Shown here: one piece after another, positions 23,827-31,434 of the stretch | Position numbering within the stretch: position 1 is the first letter of the stretch | How the letters are laid out: each line of letters begins with the position of its first letter | From: Calditerrivibrio sp. | GTDB lineage: Bacteria; Chrysiogenota; Deferribacteres; Deferribacterales; Calditerrivibrionaceae | DNA length: 64,000 nucleotides | Direction: 5' to 3' | Assembly: GCA_026415135.1 (NCBI GenBank) | Contig: JAOAHS010000001.1 | Location: forward strand, 1-64,000 | Notes under the pieces: model-generated | The model's input: only the letters and a program-made list of their open reading frames with translations | Told to the model about the DNA's origin: nothing | The model's database searches: none | Position numbers and translations under genes: made by a program

Positions 23827-24918
23827 ATGATGAGGAAGATCTTTTTAGACGATACCACACTAAGGGATGGAGAACAGACCCCAGGTATTGTTATGGCAAA
23901 AAAGGATAAAATAAAGATCGCAAAAATGCTGGATAGAATAGGAGTAGATGAGATAGAAGCAGGTTTTCCGGCGTCTAGTAGATATGCGTTGGATACTTTT
24001 TATGATATTAAAAGCTTGAATTTAAAGGCAAAACTCATAGCTTGGAATAGGGCAACAGTAGATGATGTGAAAAAGTCTATTGAGGCAGGTGCTGACCGGG
24101 TTGAAATATCTATCCCCATATCAGATTTGCATATAAGAAAAAAGTTAAATAAAGATAGGGATTGGGTTTTATATCAAATACAAAAAGTTGTTGAGTTTTG
24201 CAAAGAGAAGGGGTTGTATGTATCGGTAGGTGGTGAGGATTCTTCGAGGGCTGATGTGTACTTTTTATTACAATTTGTAAAACATATAGAAAAATGTGGT
24301 GCTGATAGATTTAGGTTTTGTGATACTGTTGGCGTTTTGGATCCTTTTAAGGTCTTTGAATTAGTTACTCAGATCAAAAGTATTACTAAGCTGCCGATAG
24401 AGATACATGCCCATAACGACTTTGGTATGGCTACCGCTAATGCTGTAGCTGCTATAGAAGCAGGTGCGGATTATGTGAATACTACTTTTTTAGGTATTGG
24501 GGAAAGAGCTGGCAATACCCCACTGGAAGAGATATTGATATGGTTGCAGTATAAAGGCGGTTTTGATCTGCAATATGACATATCTTCGTTGAAATCTATT
24601 GCTAAAGATATTTCTGATCTTCTTAAAATTAAGATCGCTTTTAATAAACCGATAGTTGGTAGAAATGCTTTTTGTCATGAATCGGGGATGCATGTAGATG
24701 GTGTGTTGAAGTCACCGGACAACTATGAGCCTTTTCCTCCGGAGGTAATAGGTGTGGAGAGAAAAATAAGTTTTGGGTTATCCAGTGGAAGATCAGGTCT
24801 GATCTATTTTCTGAAAAAACTTGGTTTTGGTATAGAAAAAGACTCTGTAAGTGTTAAGATATTGGAGATCTTTAAAAGAATTGTATTACTGAAAAAGATA
24901 TTAAGACCTATGTATTAA
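23827..24918 (+). CDS. nifV: Homocitrate synthase NifV
   Basis: This 363-residue DRE-TIM metallolyase condenses acetyl-CoA with 2-oxoglutarate to homocitrate, the organic ligand of FeMo-cofactor. Diagnostic motifs are DDTTLRDGEQTPGIVM, the metal-binding EIHAHNDFGMATANAVAAIEAGADYVNTT, and the lid NAFCHESGMHVDGVL. There is no C-terminal regulatory (LeuA allosteric) domain, which fits NifV rather than isopropylmalate or citramalate synthase. Position beside nifB under a shared NifA site makes homocitrate synthase the best call. AGGAGG lies five bases before the first of two consecutive ATGs. It is convergent with mscL. Confidence 0.92.
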   Translation: MMRKIFLDDTTLRDGEQTPGIVMAKKDKIKIAKMLDRIGVDEIEAGFPASSRYALDTFYDIKSLNLKAKLIAWNRATVDDVKKSIEAGADRVEISIPISDLHIRKKLNKDRDWVLYQIQKVVEFCKEKGLYVSVGGEDSSRADVYFLLQFVKHIEKCGADRFRFCDTVGVLDPFKVFELVTQIKSITKLPIEIHAHNDFGMATANAVAAIEAGADYVNTTFLGIGERAGNTPLEEILIWLQYKGGFDLQYDISSLKSIAKDISDLLKIKIAFNKPIVGRNAFCHESGMHVDGVLKSPDNYEPFPPEVIGVERKISFGLSSGRSGLIYFLKKLGFGIEKDSVSVKILEIFKRIVLLKKILRPMY

Positions 24919-24920
24919 GG

Positions 24921-25307
24921 TTATTTCTTTTTTAGTTCATCAAGTATTTCTTTGAGGAGTTTTATATCCTCTGGGATAACAGGTTCTTGTTTTTCTTGGG
25001 ATTCTTTTAAAGATTCTTTTCTTGCTGCTATCTCGTTGAGTTTTTTCATCGGTTTTATAATACCAAAAAAGATTACAGAGGCTATTATCAGGAAGTTTAG
25101 AACTGAATTAATAAATTTCCCAATATTTATAGGACCTAATTTAATAGATGAAAAGTCTGGTGATCCACCCAATAGCCCAATAATGGGTGTGATAACATCT
25201 GCTACCATTGAGTTAACGATTTGATTGAAGGCGGCACCTATTATAACAGCTACTGCAAGGTCTACCACGTTTCCTTTAAGGATGAACTTTTTGAATTCTT
25301 CAAACAT
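24921..25307 (-). CDS. mscL: Large-conductance mechanosensitive channel MscL
   Basis: This 128-residue inner-membrane channel opens under membrane tension to release osmolytes during hypo-osmotic shock. The N-terminal amphipathic helix and pore helix are visible: FKKFILKGNVVDLAVAVIIGAAF, then a periplasmic loop with DVITPIIGLLGG, TM2 at about residues 68-90 (FINSVLNFLIIASVIFFGI), and a charged cytoplasmic helix ending in ILDELKKK. Length is normal. AAGGAG precedes the start. It lies downstream of the OmpA-family gene, with a strong terminator between them, so it has its own transcript. Confidence 0.96.
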   Translation of the reverse strand: MFEEFKKFILKGNVVDLAVAVIIGAAFNQIVNSMVADVITPIIGLLGGSPDFSSIKLGPINIGKFINSVLNFLIIASVIFFGIIKPMKKLNEIAARKESLKESQEKQEPVIPEDIKLLKEILDELKKK

Positions 25308-25318
25308 ATTGATCTCCT

Positions 25319-25341
25319 TAAAAAGCCGGGTTGCCCCGGCT
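25319..25341 (-). terminator. Rho-independent terminator after the OmpA-family gene
   Basis: On the minus strand AGCCGGG-GCAA-CCCGGCT forms a seven-base-pair GC-rich stem with a GCAA tetraloop, followed by a run of T. It begins four bases after the OmpA-family stop codon. Confidence 0.9.
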
Positions 25342-25344
25342 TCA

Positions 25345-26544
25345 TTATTTGATTATAACTGCTTCTACTCTTCTATTCTGCTGTCTACCATCTTCTGTGT
25401 CATTTGTTGCTATCGGTTTGTCTGGGCCATAACCTTTGGCTATAACTCTATTTTGGGGAATACCAAACTTCGTGACTAAAACGTTTGCAACAGCGCTTGC
25501 TCTGTCTTGGGATAGCTTAATATTTTTTTCTCTATCACCTCTACTGTCAGTATGACCTGCTATTTCTATTTTTATATCTGGATATTGTTTCATGAACTGA
25601 GCTACTTTTTCTATTTCGTCGTAATATTCTTCTTTAACTTCTGATCTATTGGTATCGAAGAATACTTTGAGGGATATAGATATTTCACATCCGTTCTCAT
25701 CTACCTTTGAACCTGCTGGAGAGTTTGGACATTTGTCTAATCCGTCAAAAACACCATCTTTGTCTGTATCCAGTGGACATCCTTCACTGTTCACTGTGGC
25801 ACCTTTGGGTGTATTAGGGCATTTATCGAGGTAATCAAAGACACCGTCTCCATCGGAATCAAGTGGGCATCCATCGGCATTTACCTTAACCCCTTCAGGA
25901 GTACCTGGACACTTGTCTAAGTAGTCGTAGACTCCGTCTTTGTCGCTATCAAGTGGGCAGCCATTGTTGTCTACTTTTACCCCTTTGGGTGTGTTGGGAC
26001 ATTTGTCTTGGTCGTCGTTAATTCCATCGCCATCAGAGTCTAATATAGGTTTGGCTTTTTTCCCCACATAGAAATTCAAACCTGCGGTAAGGATAACATC
26101 GTTGCCGTTGCCAAAGAGATAGTTATCCCTTGCTTCTATAAATATACCTATGTTATCTTTTATCTTGTACTTAGCTCCGAGGGCTATGGAAGGTCCGATG
26201 TTGGCACCATAATTTATGTCACCAGCCAAACCACATGATACATAAGGTTCGATACCAGAGTAGTTAACGAAATAATACTTTAAATGTGTGTGGTAATTTA
26301 TAAGGTCAAGGTTTTTACCATTCTTTTCCCTTTCTGTGGAGACATACCCCACACCTATCTCAAAGCCCAAATTGTTTTGTAAAAATCTTTCAACTTTGAG
26401 TCCAAACTCTGGTCGGTCCTTTTTATCTCTATCGTTGTCGAAGTAGTGATAACCGGCATATGGGGATAGGGAGTATTTGTAATCTTCAGCGTGTGCAAGA
26501 TTACATGTTAGAAACAACGAAAGTATAATGGCAAGTCTTTTCAT
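25345..26544 (-). CDS. OmpA-family outer-membrane protein with thrombospondin type-3 repeats
   Basis: This 399-residue exported protein has signal peptide MKRLAIILSLFLTCNLAHA. An eight-strand beta-barrel of about 145 residues follows (YKYSLSPYAGYHYFD through GLNFYVG). A calcium-binding thrombospondin type-3 repeat region follows (about 169-286; DSDGDGIND-type repeats each with a Cys pair). The C-terminal OmpA peptidoglycan-binding domain ends it (about 290-399; FDTNRSEVKEEYYDEI, IAGHTDSRGDREKNIKLSQDRA, NRRVEAVI). It would anchor the outer membrane to the cell wall, in the style of OprF. AAGGAGG precedes the start and a strong terminator follows, so it is monocistronic. Confidence 0.95.
   Translation of the reverse strand: MKRLAIILSLFLTCNLAHAEDYKYSLSPYAGYHYFDNDRDKKDRPEFGLKVERFLQNNLGFEIGVGYVSTEREKNGKNLDLINYHTHLKYYFVNYSGIEPYVSCGLAGDINYGANIGPSIALGAKYKIKDNIGIFIEARDNYLFGNGNDVILTAGLNFYVGKKAKPILDSDGDGINDDQDKCPNTPKGVKVDNNGCPLDSDKDGVYDYLDKCPGTPEGVKVNADGCPLDSDGDGVFDYLDKCPNTPKGATVNSEGCPLDTDKDGVFDGLDKCPNSPAGSKVDENGCEISISLKVFFDTNRSEVKEEYYDEIEKVAQFMKQYPDIKIEIAGHTDSRGDREKNIKLSQDRASAVANVLVTKFGIPQNRVIAKGYGPDKPIATNDTEDGRQQNRRVEAVIIK
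25687..26040 (-). repeat. Tandem thrombospondin type-3 repeat-coding segment
   Basis: About 3.7 repeats of a 96-base (32-residue) unit inside the OmpA-family gene encode alternating D-x-D-x-D-G calcium loops and Cys-Pro-x-[TS]-Pro turns (DKCPNTPKGVKV, DKCPGTPEGVKV, DKCPNTPKGATV, DKCPNSPAGSKV). Copy number could vary between strains. Confidence 0.85.
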
Positions 26545-26613
26545 CTGGGTTTCCTCCTTTTCATATATAATAAAAATTATAAAGGTTTTTAAAAAAATTA
26601 CAACAAGTTTATA

Positions 26614-28743
26614 TTATATTTTTGTTACCTCCAGATATTGCTCAAAAAAAGCAGATAAGTGTAAGACTTTTTTGTTTATTTGTTTTTTTAGAAGCCCACC
26701 CTCTATCTGCATAACACATCCTGGACAATCCGTTAGTACTATATCTGCACCTGTTTCTACAATATGTTCGATTTTTTTATCAAGTATGCCTTTTGAGATT
26801 TCAGCGAACTCTATTGAGTAGCTTCCCCCAAAACCACAACATACATTACTGTCTTTAAGGGGGATGAAATTGTTAGGCAGAATAATTTTCAAAAAACCTT
26901 CCGCTGATGAACCTAAACCTCTACCTTGATGGCATGGTGTATGATATGTAACTTTGGCATCGAATTTTGTGCTGATCTTTATCTTCTGCCTTTCTAAGTA
27001 TTCCCTTAGAGAGATTGTTTTAGCTCCTATTAACTCAGCTTTTTCTCTAATACTTTTGTCTGAGTACGTTGGGAAATCATCTTTGATAGCCATGCCACAA
27101 CTTGGGCATAATACGAGAAGGGCATCGTATTTAGTAATATCTGGCATGTATTCTAAATTCTTTCTAATTGTTTTTTCTCCTCCTGTTTTGTCTCCTGCAT
27201 GAAGAGCTGGAAGACCACAACAAACCTGAATAGGCGGGATATCTACACCTACACCTATTTTGTTTAATACTTTAACTAAAGCAGTACCCATTTCAGGGTA
27301 GAAATATTCAACAGCGCAGCCGGGATAGAAGAAGACTTTTTTGTCTGTTATGTTATTCCCTTTTATATTTGTAAATTGTTGTGAGAAAGTCTCAGAGGAT
27401 ATTGATGGTAGTATCCTGAAATTCTTGTCTGATGGTAAAGGGATGTTGTTTAGATGTTTTTTATCGTTTGTCAGGAAAGGTCTTTGAAGTAGTGATCCCA
27501 CCTTAAGTGTTTTTCTGAATGTGGAAGGGTTTGAGATTATGTTTCTATAGATCAATCTTTTGGATAGGGGAACTCCGTATTTTTCACCAAGATCCACGGT
27601 GAGGAGAGACATTATTTTTTGTAAGTCGATACCTGCTGGGCAAAATGATGAACAGGCTTTACAGCCTATACAAAGTCTCAAAAGCTCCTTGGCTACCTGT
27701 TCACTGTGATACATCTTGGTAAGTATCGTACCTATAGCCCCAATATAGATATAACCGAAAGTGTGCCCTCCAACCATTTCATAAGCAGGACAAATATTTG
27801 CACAACTACCACACCTAATACACTTTAAAGCTTCTTTTAATAGGGGATCATTAAAGAATGTTAGCCGCCCATTATCGAGAAATATATAATGGGTCTCTTT
27901 GATGCCTGATTGACTTTTAAAGGATGGGTTTTGACCTTTTATCCAGGTTACATATGTGCTTATTATTTGACCTGTAGCAGCTTTAGGTAAAAGTTTTATA
28001 ACCTTTAAAGCCTCGTCAAAATCTGATACAAGCTTTTCATACCCCAACAAAACTATATGAACAGGGGGCACTGTGGCTGTAAGTCTGCCATTTCCTTCAT
28101 TTGTAACAAGACCTATAGTACCGGTGCTGGCTACTGCTACGTTTGCTCCGGTTATGCCCACTTGTGCTTTGAAATAGTAATCTCTTAGGTATTTTCTGGC
28201 TATTTTTACCATTTTGTTTATGTCATCATCTTGTATATCTTCTCCTGTGTATTTTCTAAAGATTTCAGCTACCTGTTGTCTTGATTTGTGTATTGCTGGC
28301 ATTACCATGTGGGATGGGTGCTCGTTTGCTATTTGGAGGATCCATTCCCCTAAGTCGGTTTCGATAGGTTTTAGACCTTCTTTTTCTAAGTAATGGTTTA
28401 GTTTTATCTCCTCTGAGGTCATAGATTTTGACTTTACGATATATTCGCTATTATGTTTTATGCAAATGTCTGTTATATATTTACAGGCATCTAAAGCATC
28501 CTTTGCTTGATGAACCGTTGCTCCCTTATCCTCTACATTTTTTTTAAATTTATAGAAAAGCTCCATAATCTGGTCCAAACCCCTTGCTTTTCTTGTGCTA
28601 AGATCTGTAACCAACTTATGAAAATCTAACCCCTCAAAAGCTTTTTCACGGGAGATTTTGTATGCTGATGCAAAGTTTTTTAGGTTTCTATACAAAATAG
28701 GATCTTGAAGGCTTGCTCTTATTTTCTCTTTCAAAGTACTCAT
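26614..28743 (-). CDS. Fused LutB-LutA type iron-sulfur protein of L-lactate utilisation
   Basis: This 709-residue protein joins a LutB/LldF-like part (about 1-430) to a LutA/LldE-like part (about 455-709). The first part has an LUD-fold with GITGANVAVASTGTIGLVTNEGN, then two 4Fe-4S sets, CIRCGSCANICPAY and CIGCKACSSFCPAG. The second part has two CCG domains (YPGCAVEY...VCCGLPA...CPSCGM; HTPCHQGRG...VCCGFGGS...CPGCVMQIEG) that hold non-cubane Fe-S clusters. The fusion resembles the LldEF form described in sulfate reducers. With LutC it oxidises L-lactate to pyruvate and passes electrons to the membrane chain. It overlaps lutC by four bases. Confidence 0.9.
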   Translation of the reverse strand: MSTLKEKIRASLQDPILYRNLKNFASAYKISREKAFEGLDFHKLVTDLSTRKARGLDQIMELFYKFKKNVEDKGATVHQAKDALDACKYITDICIKHNSEYIVKSKSMTSEEIKLNHYLEKEGLKPIETDLGEWILQIANEHPSHMVMPAIHKSRQQVAEIFRKYTGEDIQDDDINKMVKIARKYLRDYYFKAQVGITGANVAVASTGTIGLVTNEGNGRLTATVPPVHIVLLGYEKLVSDFDEALKVIKLLPKAATGQIISTYVTWIKGQNPSFKSQSGIKETHYIFLDNGRLTFFNDPLLKEALKCIRCGSCANICPAYEMVGGHTFGYIYIGAIGTILTKMYHSEQVAKELLRLCIGCKACSSFCPAGIDLQKIMSLLTVDLGEKYGVPLSKRLIYRNIISNPSTFRKTLKVGSLLQRPFLTNDKKHLNNIPLPSDKNFRILPSISSETFSQQFTNIKGNNITDKKVFFYPGCAVEYFYPEMGTALVKVLNKIGVGVDIPPIQVCCGLPALHAGDKTGGEKTIRKNLEYMPDITKYDALLVLCPSCGMAIKDDFPTYSDKSIREKAELIGAKTISLREYLERQKIKISTKFDAKVTYHTPCHQGRGLGSSAEGFLKIILPNNFIPLKDSNVCCGFGGSYSIEFAEISKGILDKKIEHIVETGADIVLTDCPGCVMQIEGGLLKKQINKKVLHLSAFFEQYLEVTKI

Positions 28744-29228
28744 GCCTGAACCTCCCTTTTAATTATAAAGACTTTCATCTTTACTGGACCATGAACACCA
28801 ATAGTGAGAACCCTTTCTATATCAGCGGTCCTACTGGCACCAGTAATAAAAGCTATAAAATTGGATTCATCCTGAGTTTGTTTCTCAAGAAAATCTGATA
28901 AAGATTCGAGGTTGTCGGTGATTTTATCTTCCTCGATGACAACATGAAGCTCCTCTGTAAGGCAAGTGGCAAGCCTGAGATCCTCATCTTTGCTTAGAAT
29001 AACAACGGTTCCAGTTTCTGCAATACCAGCTTCTGCTTCTACAATGGCGGTATTTATACCATCTTTACCTATAGCAGTTTTTTTTGTGAAATCGAATGTT
29101 GGTAAGTGGGCAAAGTCGTAGTCTTGATTTTTTAAATAATTTAAAAAGTCTTCTTTATTAAAAATCATGTTTTCATTTGATACCAGGTTGGAGTAGTGAA
29201 TAAATTTCTCTAAGATGGAGTTTTTCAT
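28740..29228 (-). CDS. LutC/LldG-like LUD-domain protein (short form)
   Basis: This 162-residue protein has the LUD domain core: TAIVEAEAGIAETGTVVILSKDEDLRLATCLTEELHVVI, then FIAFITGASRTADIERVLTIGVHGP. That ending is the family's signature Thr-Gly-x-Ser-x-T-A-D-I-E stretch. It is shorter than Bacillus LutC (about 240 residues) because the N-terminal region is reduced. It is the first gene of the lactate operon, with GGAGG upstream of ATG 29228, and is coupled to the fused LutBA gene. Regulation by the divergent GntR-type protein is suggested by the operator over the promoter. Confidence 0.88.
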   Translation of the reverse strand: MKNSILEKFIHYSNLVSNENMIFNKEDFLNYLKNQDYDFAHLPTFDFTKKTAIGKDGINTAIVEAEAGIAETGTVVILSKDEDLRLATCLTEELHVVIEEDKITDNLESLSDFLEKQTQDESNFIAFITGASRTADIERVLTIGVHGPVKMKVFIIKREVQA

Positions 29229-29249
29229 TTGAGATCCTCCGGAAGGTTT

Positions 29250-29262
29250 TTGGTATTACCAA
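29250..29262. promoter_or_regulatory. Predicted operator for the FadR/LldR-type regulator (lut side)
   Basis: TTGGTATTACCAA is an almost perfect palindrome of the TTGGT-N3-ACCAA type bound by PdhR/LldR members of the FadR family. It abuts the -10 box of the lut promoter and would cover its start site, so binding should repress lut. Confidence 0.75.
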
Positions 29263-29289
29263 ATTATCTTAATTGTTGTTCAAAGTCAA
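29261..29289 (-). promoter_or_regulatory. Predicted sigma-70 promoter of the lut operon
   Basis: On the minus strand TTGACT (29289-29284) and TAATTT (29266-29261) are spaced by 17 bases. The start near 29254 falls inside the palindromic operator. Confidence 0.65.
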
Positions 29290-29350
29290 GAAATATGTTG
29301 AAAAAAAAAGTAGTTTAATATACATTTAAGTTGTAAAATGAGAATTAAAA

Positions 29351-29363
29351 TTGATACTACCAA
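29351..29363. promoter_or_regulatory. Second, weaker operator-like site before the regulator gene
   Basis: TTGATACTACCAA resembles the lut operator with one half-site change. It lies just before the ribosome site of the regulator gene, consistent with autoregulation. Confidence 0.5.
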
Positions 29364-29372
29364 AGGTGGATT

Positions 29373-30083
29373 ATGTTTCAGAAGATCAAACCAAAAAAGA
29401 TAAGCGATGAAGTGTATAATCAGATAAAAAGTGTAATATTGTCTGGTAAGTTGAAGCCAGGGGAAAAGCTTCCTCCTGAGAGGGATCTGGCATTGGAGCT
29501 TGGAGTGAGTCGAACGTCTCTTAGAGAGGCAATTCAGAAGTTAGAGGCCCAGGGGTTTTTGTACCAGGTGCAAGGGGGAGGAACTTTTGTCAAAACCATT
29601 ACCAATGGTATTCTCGATACTGCGATAGAGGAGTTTGTTAAAAGGGATGAGGCAATTTTTGATCTTATGGAGATAAGGAAGATTCTGGAGACCTGGGGTG
29701 CTCATACCGCGGCATCAAGGGCCACAGAGGAAGAGTTGGAAAATATGAGAAAATATCTGGAGGAGATGAGAGAGGCAAAAGAAAAGGGGCAAATTGGGCA
29801 TATTTCTGATGCAAACTTTCATCTTGCTATTTCCCATGCTACCCATAACGTGATGTTGATCCATCTGATGAAAAACCTTTTTTATTGGATAGAAAAGGTA
29901 AGTTATGAGGTTAGATCCAGAATGTATACTAATCCAGAGAGTCATGCCGATCTCTTTAGACAACATACAGATATTTATAATGCCATAGCCCAAAGGGATT
30001 CGGAAAAGGCTTATCATTGTATGTTAGTTCATATGAACTATATTGTCACAGAGTTAAATAGAATTTTCAAGAAGAATAGGTAA
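29373..30083 (+). CDS. GntR/FadR-family regulator, probable lactate-responsive (LldR/LutR-like)
   Basis: This 236-residue protein has an N-terminal GntR winged helix (about 8-72; VILSGKLKPGEKLPPERDLALELGVSRTSLREAIQKLEAQGF, VQGGGTFV). A C-terminal FCD all-helical ligand domain follows (about 95-225; FDLMEIRKILETWGAHTAA, DANFHLAISHATHN, HTDIYNAIAQRD). The FCD metal-binding residues Asp/His/His are visible. It is divergent from the lactate operon and two matching operator-like palindromes lie between them, so it most likely represses lut without lactate. AGGTGG precedes the start. PdhR is the main alternative, but no pyruvate dehydrogenase genes are near. Confidence 0.88.
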   Translation: MFQKIKPKKISDEVYNQIKSVILSGKLKPGEKLPPERDLALELGVSRTSLREAIQKLEAQGFLYQVQGGGTFVKTITNGILDTAIEEFVKRDEAIFDLMEIRKILETWGAHTAASRATEEELENMRKYLEEMREAKEKGQIGHISDANFHLAISHATHNVMLIHLMKNLFYWIEKVSYEVRSRMYTNPESHADLFRQHTDIYNAIAQRDSEKAYHCMLVHMNYIVTELNRIFKKNR

Positions 30084-30110
30084 TTTTTGGCTATGTTCTT
30101 TAAATAGCGG

Positions 30111-30139
30111 TTGACAAATCGTAAAATTGTTTGTAATAT
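30111..30139 (+). promoter_or_regulatory. Predicted sigma-70 promoter of the IclR-family gene
   Basis: TTGACA (30111-30116) and TAATAT (30134-30139) with a 17-base spacer lie 34 bases upstream of the IclR-family start. Confidence 0.7.
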
Positions 30140-30173
30140 AAAATATAGTTATAAAATTAAGTGGGGTTGACAT

Positions 30174-30959
30174 ATGAAGAGAGATAAGTCGGAATATTCT
30201 GTGCAGGCTGTGGATAATGCTCTTGATATTCTAGAGTTTTTAGGTGAAGTAGATGGTGAGCTTAGTGTTACTGAGATAAGTGCTCGTTTGAATTTGACAA
30301 AAAGCAATGTAAATAAGCTCCTTACAACACTTGAATACTTTGGATATGTTGATATAAATAAATATACTGGTAACTATAAGTTAGGTGTTAAAACATTTCA
30401 GATCTCCCAAGCATATTTCAATAAGCTTAATCTTATAGAGTCTTCCCAAAAGATTATGACGGATCTCAGAGATAAGGTTGGGGAATCTGTATATATTAGT
30501 GTCCTTAGAGGAACAAATGTTGTTTATCTTAATGTTGTGGAAACCTTGAAATCTGTTAGGGTAAGACCTAGAATAGGGAATGTTGGGCCCGCTTATGCGA
30601 CTGCTACAGGTAAAGTTCAGATCGCTTTTGTAGAGGATTTTTCTGTTGAGAAGTTTTTTGGTAACAATTTTATAAAGCTTACTCCAAACACAATAGACTC
30701 TGCAGAGAGGCTGAAAGAAGAGCTTGAGCATATCAGGCAGGTGGGTTATGCGTTAGATCTTGAAGAGTACGAAGAAGGTGTTGTGTGTGTTGCCGCACCA
30801 GTTTTTAATTTTATGAAAAAAGTCATTGCTGGTTTAAGTGTGTCTGCACCAGTCATGAGGCTTGATAAAGAGAAGCTTGTTAGGGATATCGCCCCTATTG
30901 TGAAAAATGCTGCCAAACAGTTATCGTATAAGTTTGGTTACAAAGAAAAGTCAAAATAG
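30174..30959 (+). CDS. IclR-family transcriptional regulator
   Basis: This 261-residue protein has an N-terminal winged helix-turn-helix (about 10-70; VDNALDILEFLGEVDGELSVTEISARLNLTKSNVNKLLTTLEYFGYV). The C-terminal IclR effector domain follows (about 85-255; VGESVYISVLRGTNVVYLNVVE, GPAYATATGKVQIAF, VGYALDLEEYEEGVVCVAAPVFN). Known members sense small organic acids or aromatics. It has its own promoter and sits between the lactate regulator and rpsT, so its target is not evident from context. Confidence 0.93.
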   Translation: MKRDKSEYSVQAVDNALDILEFLGEVDGELSVTEISARLNLTKSNVNKLLTTLEYFGYVDINKYTGNYKLGVKTFQISQAYFNKLNLIESSQKIMTDLRDKVGESVYISVLRGTNVVYLNVVETLKSVRVRPRIGNVGPAYATATGKVQIAFVEDFSVEKFFGNNFIKLTPNTIDSAERLKEELEHIRQVGYALDLEEYEEGVVCVAAPVFNFMKKVIAGLSVSAPVMRLDKEKLVRDIAPIVKNAAKQLSYKFGYKEKSK

Positions 30960-30988
30960 GTTTTAACTTCTGTTTTATAAAAAATATG

Positions 30989-31017
30989 TTGACATATTTT
31001 GTAGTCTGAGATATATA
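30989..31017 (+). promoter_or_regulatory. Predicted sigma-70 promoter of rpsT
   Basis: A consensus TTGACA (30989-30994), a 17-base spacer and TATATA (31012-31017) precede rpsT by 33 bases. Confidence 0.75.
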
Positions 31018-31050
31018 TGCAGTCCTTTGAATAATTATGAGGTGAGATAA

Positions 31051-31320
31051 ATGGCTCATACAGCTTCGGCAAGAAAAAGAATAAAGCAGTCAGAAAAAAG
31101 AAATTTAAGGAACAGGTCATATAAGTCAAGAATGAAAACTTATACCAAAAAGTTTCTGGAGGCTCTCAAATCTTCTGACCTTCAAAAGGTAGAGGCTGCT
31201 TTTAAAGAGGCTCAATCTGTTATTGATAAAACTGCAAGCAAAGGTGTGATACACAAAAATAATGCTGCTAGAAGGGTGTCCAGATTGAGACAGAAGCTTT
31301 TGGCTCTAAAAAGCAAATAA
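31051..31320 (+). CDS. rpsT: 30S ribosomal protein S20
   Basis: This 89-residue, very basic protein has the S20 pattern: AHTASARKRIKQSEKRNLRNRSYKSRMKTYTKKF at the N-terminus and the helical KGVIHKNNAARRVSRL near the end. S20 binds 16S rRNA early in small-subunit assembly and bridges its body and 3' minor domain. It is flanked by its own promoter and terminator, so it is a single-gene unit. Confidence 0.97.
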   Translation: MAHTASARKRIKQSEKRNLRNRSYKSRMKTYTKKFLEALKSSDLQKVEAAFKEAQSVIDKTASKGVIHKNNAARRVSRLRQKLLALKSK

Positions 31321-31345
31321 TGTTTTAAAGTCCCTAAAAATGAAT

Positions 31346-31371
31346 ACGGCCTTAAACAGGCCGTTTTTTTT
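31346..31371 (+). terminator. Rho-independent terminator of rpsT
   Basis: ACGGCCT-TAAAC-AGGCCGT forms a seven-base-pair stem followed by eight T, beginning 26 bases after the rpsT stop. Confidence 0.92.
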
Positions 31372-31434
31372 ATTTCAAAAGTCTTATTTTTCTGTTAATA
31401 TCTAATCAGGATTAAAAGTAATCGTGGAGTAAAG

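Noticed and set aside
23827-24918. 2-isopropylmalate or citramalate synthase instead of NifV
   Set aside because: The C-terminal regulatory domain is absent and the gene shares a NifA site with nifB, so homocitrate synthase fits better.
25687-26040. CRISPR-like or satellite DNA repeat
   Set aside because: The 96-base periodicity is coding and translates to thrombospondin type-3 repeats within the OmpA-family protein; no spacers.
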